Assembly: GCA_035771165.1 (NCBI GenBank)
Contig: JAWNZC010000088.1
Span: forward strand, 3,199,001-3,263,000
DNA from: Paragorgia papillata
Taxonomy: Eukaryota; Cnidaria; Anthozoa; Scleralcyonacea; Coralliidae
Length of the DNA: 64,000 nucleotides
Direction of reading: 5' to 3'
The position numbers were made by a program, and so were the translations under genes. Within the stretch, counting starts at the first letter, position 1. Every line of letters starts with the position of its first letter. Below, piece after piece: positions 52,533-64,000 of this stretch. The notes beneath the pieces are model-generated. The model saw nothing but the letters and a program-made list of their open reading frames with translations. It ran no database searches and had not been told where the DNA came from.

Positions 52533-55500
52533 GTGACGATCATATTAAAAAATATAAATAAATTACTTTGTTTACAGTTTAACATTCGTTTCGTACACTG
52601 TCCTATGCAGAATTTAACAAGGAATCTAATGCCGTTTACAGAATCTCCGTCTACCGTGCAGAAAATATTTTTTTGGCAAATCAAGATGTCATTTGAACTG
52701 AGTCCGCAAGCGCGCGCTAAGTGACGATCATATTAAAAAATATAAATAAATTACTTTGTTTACAGTTTAACATTCGTTTCGTACACTGTCCTATGCAGAA
52801 TTTAACAAGGAATCTAATACCGTTTACAGAATCTCGGTCTACCGTGCAGAAAATATTATGTTGGCAAATCAATGTGTCATTTGATCTGAGTCAGCAACCG
52901 AGCGCTAAGTGACGATCATATTAAAAAATATAAATAAATTACTATGTTTACAGTTTAACATTCGTTCCGTACACTGTCCTATGCAGAATTTAACAAGGAA
53001 TCTAATGCCGTTAACAGAATCTCCGTCTACCCTGCACAAAATATTTTGTTGGCAAATCAAAGTGTCATTTGATCTGAGTCAGGAAGCGCGAGCTAAGTGA
53101 CGATCATATTAAAAAATATAAATAAATTACTATGTTTACAGTTTAACATTCGTTCCGTACACTGTCCTATGCAGAATTTGACAAGGAATCTAATGCCGTT
53201 TACAGAATCTCCGTCTACTGTGCAGAAAATATTTTGTTGGCAAGTCAAGGTGTCATTTGATCTGAGTCAGCATGCAAGCAAGCGCTAAGTGACGATCATA
53301 TTAAAAAATATAAATAAATTACTTTGTTTACAGTTTAACATTCGTTTCGTACACTGTCCTATGCAGAATTTAACAAGCAATCTAATGCCGTTTACGGAAT
53401 CTCCGTCTACCGTGCAGAAAATATTATGTTGGCAAATCAAGGTGTCATTTGATCTGAGTCAGCATGCAAGCAAGCGCCAAGTGACGATCATATTAAAAAA
53501 TATAAATAAATTACTATGTTTACAGTTTAACATTCGTTCCGTACACTGTCCTATGCAGAATTTAACAAGGATCCTAATGCCGTTTACAGAATCTCCGTCT
53601 ACCGTGCAGAAAATATTTTGTTGGCAAATCAAGGTGTCATTTGATCTGAGTCAGCATGCAAGCAAGCGCTAAGTGACGATCATATTAAAAAATATAAATA
53701 AATTACTTTGTTTACAGTTTAACATTCGTTTCGTACACTGTCCTATGCAGAATTTAACAAGGAATCTAATGCCGTTTACAGAATCTCCGTCTACCGTGCA
53801 GAAAATATTTTGTTGGCAAATCAAGGTGTCATTTGATCTGAGTCAGCATGCAAGCAAGCGCTAAGTGACGATCATATTAAAAAATATAAATAAATTACTT
53901 TGTTTACAGTTTAACATTCGTTTCGTACACTGTCCTATGCAGAATTTGACAAGGAATCTAATGCCGTTTAAAGAATCTCCGTCTACCTTGCAGAAAATAT
54001 TTTGTTGGCAAATCAAGGTGTCATTTGATCTGAGTCAGCATGCAAGCAAGCGCTAAGTGACGATCATATTAAAAAATATAAATAAATTACTATGTTTACA
54101 GTTTAACATTCGTTCCGTACACTGTCCTATGCAGAATTTGACAAGGAATCTAATGCCGTTTACAGAATCTCCGTCTACCGTGCAGAAAATATTTTGTTGG
54201 CAAATCAAGGTGTCATTTGATCTGAGTCAGCATGCAAGCAAGCGCTAAGTGACGATCATATTAAAAAATATAAATAAATTACTATGTTTACAGTTTAACA
54301 TTCGTTCCGTACACTGTCCTATGCAGAATTTGACAAGGAATCTAATGCCGTTTACAGAATCTCCGTCTACCGTGCAGAAAATATTTTGTTGGCAAATCAA
54401 GGTGTCATTTGATCTGAGTCAGCATGCAAGCAAGCGCTAAGTGACGATCATATTAAAAAATATAAATAAATTACTATGTTTACAGTTTAACATTCGTTCC
54501 GTACACTGTCCTATGCGGAATTTAACAAGGATCCTAATGCCGTTTACAGAATCTCCGTCTACCGTGCAGAAAATATTTTGTTGGCAAATCAAGGTGTCAT
54601 TTGATCTGAGTCAGCATGCAAGCAAGCGCTAAGTGACGATCATATTAAAAAATATAAATAAATTACTTTGTTTACAGTTTAACATTCGTTTCGTACACTG
54701 TCCTATGCAGAATTTAACAAGGAATCTAATGCCGTTTACAGAATCTCCGTCTACCGTGCAGAAAATATTTTGTTGGCAAATGAAGGTGTCATTTGATCTG
54801 AGTCAGCAAGCGCACGCTAAGTGACGATCATATTAAAAAATATAAATAAATTACTTTGTTTACAGTTTAACATTCGTTTCGTACACTGTCCTATGCAGAA
54901 TTTAACAAGAAATCTAATGCCGTTTACAGAATCTCCGTCTACCGTGCAGAATATATTTTGTTGGCAAATCAAGATGTCATTTGATGCGAGTCAGCATGCA
55001 AGCAAGCGCTAAGTGACGATCATATTAAAAAATATAAATAAATTACTTTGTTTACAGTTTAACATTCGTTTAGTACACTGTCCTATGCAGAATTTAACAA
55101 GGAATCTAATACCATTTACAGAATCTCCGTCTACCGTGCAGAAAATATTTTGTTGGCAAATCAAAGTGTCATTTGATCTGAGTCAGGAAGCGCGCGCTAA
55201 GTGACGATCATATTAAAAAATATAAATAAATTACTATGTTTACAGCTTAACATTCGTTCCGTAAACTGTCCTATGCAGAATTTAACAAGGATCCTAATGC
55301 CGTTTACAGAATCTCCGTCTACCGTGCAGAAAATATTTTGTTGGCAAATCAAAGTGTCATTTGATCTGAGTCAGGAAGCGCGCGCTAAGTGACGATCATA
55401 TTAAAAAATATAAATAAATTACTATGTTTACAGCTTAACATTCGTTCCGTAAACTGTCCTATGCAGAATTTAACAAGGATCCTAATGCCGTTTACAGAAT

Positions 55501-58500
55501 CTCCGTCTACCGTGCAGAAAATATTTTGTTGGCAAATCAAGGTGTCATTTGATCTGAGTCAGCATGCAAGCAAGCGCTAAGTGACGATCATATTAAAAAA
55601 TATAAATAAATTACTTTGTTTACAGTTTAACATTCGTTTCGTACACTGTCCTATGCAGAATTTAACAAGGAATCTAATGCCGTTTACAGAATCTCCGTCT
55701 ACCGTGCAGAAAATATTTTGTTGGCAAATGAAGGTGTCATTTGATCTGAGTCAGCAAGCGCACGCTAAGTGACGATCATATTAAAAAATATAAATAAATT
55801 ACTTTGTTTACAGTTTAACATTCGTTTCGTACACTGTCCTATGCAGAATTTAACAAGAAATCTAATGCCGTTTACAGAATCTCCGTCTACCGTGCAGAAT
55901 ATATTTTGTTGGCAAATCAAGATGTCATTTGATGCGAGTCAGCATGCAAGCAAGCGCTAAGTGACGATCATATTAAAAAATATAAATAAATTACTTTGTT
56001 TACAGTTTAACATTCGTTTAGTACACTGTCCTATGCAGAATTTAACAAGGAATCTAATACCATTTACAGAATCTCCGTCTACCGTGCAGAAAATATTTTG
56101 TTGGCAAATCAAAGTGTCATTTGATCTGAGTCAGGAAGCGCGCGCTAAGTGACGATCATATTAAAAAATATAAATAAATTACTATGTTTACAGCTTAACA
56201 TTCGTTCCGTAAACTGTCCTATGCAGAATTTAACAAGGATCCTAATGCCGTTTACAGAATCTCCGTCTACCGTGCAGAAAATATTTTGTTGGCAAATCAA
56301 GGTGTCATTTGATCTGAGTCAGCATGCAAGCAAGCGCTAAGTGACGATCATATTAAAAAATATAAATAAATTACTTTGTTTACAGTTTAACATTCGTTTC
56401 GTACACTGTCCTATGCAGAATTTAACAAGGAATCTAATGCCGTTTACAGAATCTCCGTCTACCGTGCAGAAAATATTTTTTTGGCAAATCAAGATGTCAT
56501 TTGAACTGAGTCCGCAAGCGCGCGCTAAGTGACGATCATATTAAAAAATATAAATAAATTACTTTGTTTACAGTTTAACATTCGTTTCGTACACTGTCCT
56601 ATGCAGAATTTAACAAGGAATCTAATACCGTTTACAGAATCTCGGTCTACCGTGCAGAAAATATTATGTTGGCAAATCAATGTGTCATTTGATCTGAGTC
56701 AGCAACCGAGCGCTAAGTGACGATCATATTAAAAAATATAAATAAATTACTATGTTTACAGTTTAACATTCGTTCCGTACACTGTCCTATGCAGAATTTA
56801 ACAAGGAATCTAATGCCGTTAACAGAATCTCCGTCTACCCTGCACAAAATATTTTGTTGGCAAATCAAAGTGTCATTTGATCTGAGTCAGGAAGCGCGAG
56901 CTAAGTGACGATCATATTAAAAAATATAAATAAATTACTATGTTTACAGTTTAACATTCGTTCCGTACACTGTCCTATGCAGAATTTGACAAGGAATCTA
57001 ATGCCGTTTACAGAATCTCCGTCTACTGTGCAGAAAATATTTTGTTGGCAAGTCAAGGTGTCATTTGATCTGAGTCAGCATGCAAGCAAGCGCTAAGTGA
57101 CGATCATATTAAAAAATATAAATAAATTACTTTGTTTACAGTTTAACATTCGTTTCGTACACTGTCCTATGCAGAATTTAACAAGCAATCTAATGCCGTT
57201 TACGGAATCTCCGTCTACCGTGCAGAAAATATTATGTTGGCAAATCAAGGTGTCATTTGATCTGAGTCAGCATGCAAGCAAGCGCCAAGTGACGATCATA
57301 TTAAAAAATATAAATAAATTACTATGTTTACAGTTTAACATTCGTTCCGTACACTGTCCTATGCAGAATTTAACAAGGATCCTAATGCCGTTTACAGAAT
57401 CTCCGTCTACCGTGCAGAAAATATTTTGTTGGCAAATCAAGGTGTCATTTGATCTGAGTCAGCATGCAAGCAAGCGCTAAGTGACGATCATATTAAAAAA
57501 TATAAATAAATTACTTTGTTTACAGTTTAACATTCGTTTCGTACACTGTCCTATGCAGAATTTAACAAGGAATCTAATGCCGTTTACAGAATCTCCGTCT
57601 ACCGTGCAGAAAATATTTTGTTGGCAAATCAAGGTGTCATTTGATCTGAGTCAGCATGCAAGCAAGCGCTAAGTGACGATCATATTAAAAAATATAAATA
57701 AATTACTTTGTTTACAGTTTAACATTCGTTTCGTACACTGTCCTATGCAGAATTTGACAAGGAATCTAATGCCGTTTAAAGAATCTCCGTCTACCTTGCA
57801 GAAAATATTTTGTTGGCAAATCAAGGTGTCATTTGATCTGAGTCAGCATGCAAGCAAGCGCTAAGTGACGATCATATTAAAAAATATAAATAAATTACTA
57901 TGTTTACAGTTTAACATTCGTTCCGTACACTGTCCTATGCAGAATTTGACAAGGAATCTAATGCCGTTTACAGAATCTCCGTCTACCGTGCAGAAAATAT
58001 TTTGTTGGCAAATCAAGGTGTCATTTGATCTGAGTCAGCATGCAAGCAAGCGCTAAGTGACGATCATATTAAAAAATATAAATAAATTACTATGTTTACA
58101 GTTTAACATTCGTTCCGTACACTGTCCTATGCAGAATTTGACAAGGAATCTAATGCCGTTTACAGAATCTCCGTCTACCGTGCAGAAAATATTTTGTTGG
58201 CAAATCAAGGTGTCATTTGATCTGAGTCAGCATGCAAGCAAGCGCTAAGTGACGATCATATTAAAAAATATAAATAAATTACTATGTTTACAGTTTAACA
58301 TTCGTTCCGTACACTGTCCTATGCGGAATTTAACAAGGATCCTAATGCCGTTTACAGAATCTCCGTCTACCGTGCAGAAAATATTTTGTTGGCAAATCAA
58401 GGTGTCATTTGATCTGAGTCAGCATGCAAGCAAGCGCTAAGTGACGATCATATTAAAAAATATAAATAAATTACTTTGTTTACAGTTTAACATTCGTTTC

Positions 58501-59200
58501 GTACACTGTCCTATGCAGAATTTAACAAGGAATCTAATGCCGTTTACAGAATCTCCGTCTACCGTGCAGAAAATATTTTGTTGGCAAATGAAGGTGTCAT
58601 TTGATCTGAGTCAGCAAGCGCACGCTAAGTGACGATCATATTAAAAAATATAAATAAATTACTTTGTTTACAGTTTAACATTCGTTTCGTACACTGTCCT
58701 ATGCAGAATTTAACAAGAAATCTAATGCCGTTTACAGAATCTCCGTCTACCGTGCAGAATATATTTTGTTGGCAAATCAAGATGTCATTTGATGCGAGTC
58801 AGCATGCAAGCAAGCGCTAAGTGACGATCATATTAAAAAATATAAATAAATTACTTTGTTTACAGTTTAACATTCGTTTAGTACACTGTCCTATGCAGAA
58901 TTTAACAAGGAATCTAATACCATTTACAGAATCTCCGTCTACCGTGCAGAAAATATTTTGTTGGCAAATCAAAGTGTCATTTGATCTGAGTCAGGAAGCG
59001 CGCGCTAAGTGACGATCATATTAAAAAATATAAATAAATTACTATGTTTACAGCTTAACATTCGTTCCGTAAACTGTCCTATGCAGAATTTAACAAGGAT
59101 CCTAATGCCGTTTACAGAATCTCCGTCTACCGTGCAGAAAATATTTTGTTGGCAAATCAAGGTGTCATTTGATCTGAGTCAGCATGCAAGCAAGCGCTAA
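52533..59200 (+). repeat. Large higher-order repeat (about 3.8 kb and 2.9 kb copies) with internal 948-bp duplication
   Basis: Units from 52533 recur from 56341 at an offset of 3808 bp. The first copy is longer because its segment 54633-55580 (948 bp, five monomers) is duplicated at 55581 onward. The first nine units also match 6404-8119 in the left arm at an offset of 46,129 bp, linking the two sides of the Polinton. Confidence 0.8.
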
Positions 59201-60532
59201 GTGACGATCATATTAAAAAATATAAATAAATTACTTTGTTTACAGTTTAACATTCGTTTCGTACACTGTCCTATGCAGAATTTAATAAGAAATCTAATGC
59301 CGTTTACAGAATCTCCGTCTACCGTGCAGAAAATATTTTTTTGGCAAATCAAGATGTCATTTGAACTGAGTCCGCAAGCGCGCGCTAAGTGACGATCATA
59401 TTAAAAAATATAAATAAATTACTTTGTTTACAGTTTAACATTCGTTTCGTACACTGTCCTATGCAGAATTTAACAAGGAATCTAATACCGTTTACAGAAT
59501 CTCGGTCTACCGTGCAGAAAATATTATGTTGGCAAATCAATGTGTCATTTGATCTGAGTCAGCAACCAAGCGCTAAGTGACGATCATATTAAAAAATATA
59601 AATAAATTACTATGTTTACAGTTTAACATTCGTTCCGTACACTGTCCTATGCAGAATTTAACAAGGAATCTAATGCCGTTAACAGAATCTCCGTCTACCC
59701 TGCACAAAATATTTTGTTGGCAAATCAAAGTGTCATTTGATCTGAGTCAGCATGCAAGCAAGCGCTAAGTGACGATCATATTAAAAAATATAAATAAATT
59801 ACTTTGTTTACAGTTTAACATTCGTTTCGTACACTGTCCTATGCAGAATTTAACAAGAAATCTAATGCCGTTTACAGAATCTCCGTCTACCGTGCAGAAT
59901 ATATTTTGTTGGCAAATCAAGATGTCATTTGATCTGAGTCAGCATGCAAGCAAGCGCTAAGTGACGATCATATTAAAAAATATAAATAAATTACTTTGTT
60001 TACAGTTTATCATTCGTTTCGTACACTGTCCTATGCAGAATTTAACAAGGAATCTAATGCCGTTTACAGAATCTCCGTCTACCGTGCAGAAAATATTTTT
60101 TTGGCAAATCAAGATGTCATTTGATCTGAGTCAGCAAGCGCACGCTAAGTGACGATCATATTAAAAAATATAAATAAATTACTTTGTTTACAGTTTAACA
60201 TTCGTTTCGTACACTGTCCTATGCAGAATTTGACAAGGAATCTAATGCCGTTTACAGAATCTCCGTCTACCGTGCAGAAAATATTTTGTTGGCAAATCAA
60301 GGTGTCATTTGATCTGAGTCAGCATGCAAGCAAGCGCTAAGTGACGATCATATTAAAAAATATAAATAAATTACTTTGTTTACAGTTTAACATTCGTTTC
60401 GTACACTGTCCTATGCAGAATTTAACAAGCAATCTAATGCCGTTTACGGAATCTCCGTCTACCGTGCAGAAAATATTTTGTTGGCAAATCAAGGTGTCAT
60501 TTGATCTGAGTCAGCATGCAAGCAAGCGCTAA

Positions 60533-60723
60533 GTGATGATCATATTAAAAAATATAAATAAATTACTTTGTTTACAGTTTAACATTCGTTTCGTACACTG
60601 TCCTATGCAGAATTTGAGAAGGATCTAATGCCGTGTACAGAATCTACGTCTACCGTGCAGAAAATATTTTGTTGGCATATCAAGGTGTCATTTGATCTGA
60701 GTCAGCATGCAAGCAAGCGCTAA
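60533..60723 (+). repeat. Second paralogous empty insertion site
   Basis: Same 191-bp variant with a single tacgtc at 60645-60650. The neighbour order matches both flanks of the Polinton for at least two units upstream and four downstream, a better match than the copy at 36457. Further copies of the variant, with other neighbours, start at 32071 (with a small change) and 34930. Confidence 0.88.
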
Positions 60724-63700
60724 GTGACGATCATATTAAAAAATATAAATAAATTACTTTGTTTACAGTTTAACATTCGTTTCGTACACTGTCCTATGCA
60801 GAATTTAACAAGGAATCTAATGCCGTTTACAGAATCTCCGTCTACCGTGCAGAAAATATTTTTTTGGCAAATCAAGATGTCATTTGAACTGAGTCCGCAA
60901 GCGCGCGCTAAGTGACGATCATATTAAAAAATATAAATAAATTACTTTGTTTACAGTTTAACATTCGTTTCGTACACTGTCCTATGCAGAATTTAACAAG
61001 GAATCTAATACCGTTTACAGAATCTCGGTCTACCGTGCAGAAAATATTATGTTGGCAAATCAATGTGTCATTTGATCTGAGTCAGCAACCAAGCGCTAAG
61101 TGACGATCATATTAAAAAATATAAATAAATTACTATGTTTACAGTTTAACATTCGTTCCGTACACTGTCCTATGCAGAATTTAACAAGGAATCTAATGCC
61201 GTTAACAGAATCTCCGTCTACCCTGCACAAAATATTTTGTTGGCAAATCAAAGTGTCATTTGATCTGAGTCAGCATGCAAGCAAGCGCTAAGTGACGATC
61301 ATATTAAAAAATATAAATAAATTACTTTGTTTACAGTTTAACATTCGTTTCGTACACTGTCCTATGCAGAATTTAACAAGGAATCTAATGCCGTTTACAG
61401 AATCTCCGTCTACCGTGCAGAAAATATTTTTTTGGCAAATCAAGATGTCATTTGAACTGAGTCCGCAAGCGCGCGCTAAGTGACGATCATATTAAAAAAT
61501 ATAAATAAATTACTTTGTTTACAGTTTAACATTCGTTTCGTACACTGTCCTATGCAGAATTTAACAAGGAATCTAATACCGTTTACAGAATCTCGGTCTA
61601 CCGTGCAGAAAATATTATGTTGGCAAATCAATGTGTCATTTGATCTGAGTCCGCAACCAAGCGCTAAGTGACGATCATATTAAAAAATATAAATAAATTA
61701 CTATGTTTACAGTTTAACATTCGTTCCGTACACTGTCCTATGCAGAATTTAACAAGAAATCTAATGCCGTTTACAGAATCTCCGTCTACCGTGCAGAAAA
61801 TATTTTCTTGGCAAATCAAGATGTCATTTGATCTGAGTCAGCATGCAAGCAAGCGCTAAGTGACGATCATATTAAAAAATATAAATAAATTACTTTGTTT
61901 ACAGTTTAACATTCGTTTCGTACACTGTCCTATGCAGAATTTAACAAGGAATCTAATGCCGTTTACAGAATCTCCGTCTACCGTGCAGAAAATATTTTTT
62001 TGGCAAATCAAGATGTCATTTGATCTGAGTCAGCAAGCGCACGCTAAGTGACGATCATATTAAAAAATATAAATAAATTACTTTGTTTACAGCTTAACAT
62101 TCGTTTCGTACACTGTCCTATGCAGAATTTAACAAGAAATCTAATGCCGTTTACAGAATCTCCGTCTACCGTGCAGAATATATTTTGTTGGCAAATCAAG
62201 ATGTCATTTGATGCGAGTCAGCATGCAAGCAAGCGCTAAGTGACGATCATATTAAAAAATATAAATAAATTACTTTGTTTACAGTTTAACATTCGTTTCG
62301 TACACTGTCCTATGCAGAATTTAATAAGAAATCTAATGCCGTTTACAGAATCTCCGTCTACCGTGCAGAAAATATTTCTTGGCAAATCAAGATGTCATTT
62401 GATCTGAGTCAGCATGCAAGCAAGCGCTAAGTGACGATCATATTAAAAAATATAAATAAATTACTTTGTTTACAGTTTAACATTCGTTTCGTACACTGTC
62501 GTATGCAGAATTTAACAAGGAATCTAATACCATTTACAGAATCTCCGTCTACCGTGCAGAAAATATTTTTTTGGCAAATCAAGATGTCATTTGATCTGAG
62601 TCAGCAAGCGCACGCAAAGTGACGATCATATTAAAAAATATAAATACATTACTATGTTTACAGTTTAACATTCGTTCCATACACTGTCCTATGCAGAATT
62701 TAACAAGGATCCTAATGCCCTTAACAGAATCTCCGTCTACCGTGCAGAAAATATTTTGTTGGCAAATCAAGGTGTCATTTGATCTGAGTCAGCATGCAAG
62801 CAAGCGCTAAGTGACGATCATATTAAAAAATATAAATAAATTACTTTGTTTACAGTTTAACATTCGTTTCGTACACTGTCCTATGCAGAATTTAATAAGA
62901 AATCTAATGCCGTTTACAGAATCTCCGTCTACCGTGCAGAAAATATTTCTTGGCAAATCAAGATGTCATTTGATCTGAGTCAGCATGCAAGCAAGCGCTA
63001 AGTGACGATCATATTAAAAAATATAAATAAATTACTTTGTTTACAGTTTAACATTCGTTTCGTACACTGTCGTATGCAGAATTTAACAAGGAATCTAATA
63101 CCATTTACAGAATCTCCGTCTACCGTGCAGAAAATATTTTTTTGGCAAATCAAGATGTCATTTGATCTGAGTCAGCAAGCGCACGCAAAGTGACGATCAT
63201 ATTAAAAAATATAAATACATTACTATGTTTACAGTTTAACATTCGTTCCATACACTGTCCTATGCAGAATTTAACAAGGATCCTAATGCCCTTAACAGAA
63301 TCTCCGTCTACCGTGCAGAAAATATTTTGTTGGCAAATCAAGGTGTCATTTGATCTGAGTCAGCATGCAAGCAAGCGCTAAGTGACGATCATATTAAAAA
63401 ATATAAATAAATTACTTTGTTTACAGTTTAACATTCGTTTCGTACACTGTCCTATGCAGAATTTAACAAGAAATCTAATGCCGTTTACAGAATCTCCGTC
63501 TACCGTGCAGAATATATTTTGTTGGCAAATCAAGATGTCATTTGATCTGAGTCAGCATGCAAGCAAGCGCTAAGTGACGATCATATTAAAAAATATAAAT
63601 AAATTACTTTGTTTACAGTTTATCATTCGTTTCGTACACTGTCCTATGCAGAATTTAACAAGGAATCTAATGCCGTTTACAGAATATCCGTCTACCGTGC

Positions 63701-64000
63701 AGAAAATATTTTTTTGGCAAATCAAGATGTCATTTGAGCTGAGTCAGCAAGCGCACGCTAAGTGACGATCATATTAAAAAATATAAATAAATTACTTTGT
63801 TTACAGTTTAACATTCGTTTCGTACACTGTCCTATGCAGAATTTAACAAGAAATCTAATGCCGTTTACAGAATCTCCGTCTACCGTGCAGAATATATTTT
63901 GTTGGCAAATCAAGATGTCATTTGATGCGAGTCAGCATGCAAGCAAGCGCTAAGTGACGATCATATTAAAAAATATAAATAAATTACTTTGTTTACAGTT

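Larger units (their letters stand above)
28570..64000 (+). repeat. Satellite DNA array, right arm
   Basis: About 185 further copies of the same monomer in the same orientation as the left arm, resuming in mid-monomer exactly where the left arm stops. It was therefore one array before the Polinton inserted. This arm is richer in diagnostic variants, such as a 188-bp unit ending in a gcgcacgctaag segment, a 191-bp unit with gagaaggatctaatg, and a shorter unit that lost about 15 bp around 42438. They recur in fixed order and define higher-order repeats. No gene, RNA gene or second mobile element was recognised. The array runs off the end of the window. Confidence 0.97.

Overview
The window is eukaryotic nuclear DNA. 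A long head-to-tail satellite array, with a monomer of about 188-192 bp, fills positions 1-10157 and 28570-64000. One intact-looking Polinton/Maverick element of 18,406 bp (10158-28563) interrupts it. The satellite contains no gene that I can support, and the host cannot be named from the sequence. The element's genes (protein-primed DNA polymerase, retroviral-type integrase, double jelly-roll capsid, penton, packaging ATPase, C2H2 fingers, a collagen-like protein) fit an animal, probably invertebrate, host.

The insertion is precise. A 6-bp target duplication (tacgtc) flanks 237-bp terminal inverted repeats that I read as identical, and the two broken monomer halves (118 + 73 bp) add up to a 191-bp monomer variant. 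Uninterrupted copies of that variant, in the same neighbour order, occur elsewhere in the window (36457-36647 and 60533-60723) and act as internal empty sites. The right array shows nested higher-order repeats (571, 948, 960, 1305, 1527, 2859 and about 3800 bp).

Layout inside the Polinton, left to right: left TIR with a terminal AGT direct repeat and a G-quadruplex motif; a small two-finger C2H2 gene (+); PolB (-); accessory genes (-): a NUMOD1-like protein, a coiled-coil protein, a 48-residue relative, a predicted myristoylated 91-residue protein and a 47-residue ORF; a 178-residue protein, a 425-residue protein with a hydrophobic C-terminus, and integrase (-); two rightward genes, one interrupted by a stop and one, a zinc-ribbon transcription-factor-like gene, by a frameshift; then a leftward virion block: two small membrane proteins, penton, packaging ATPase, major capsid; and finally a leftward block with a single-pass membrane protein, a collagen-like fibre and a frameshifted lectin-like fibre next to the right TIR. 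I could not find the adenovirus-type maturation protease usually present in Polintons.

The most notable signal is a virus-like gene-expression grammar. Hairpins, most with TTCCTA/TAGGAA-type stems, sit about 10-19 nt past the stop codons of most gene blocks, and many start codons lie in a TATAATAAATGG context with almost no leader. Two divergent genes start only 17 bp apart inside a nearly perfect palindrome. Together with the zinc-ribbon protein this suggests that the element specifies its own compact, NCLDV/virophage-like transcription units. Four of the five gene disruptions lie at homopolymer runs, so they may be assembly errors rather than decay.
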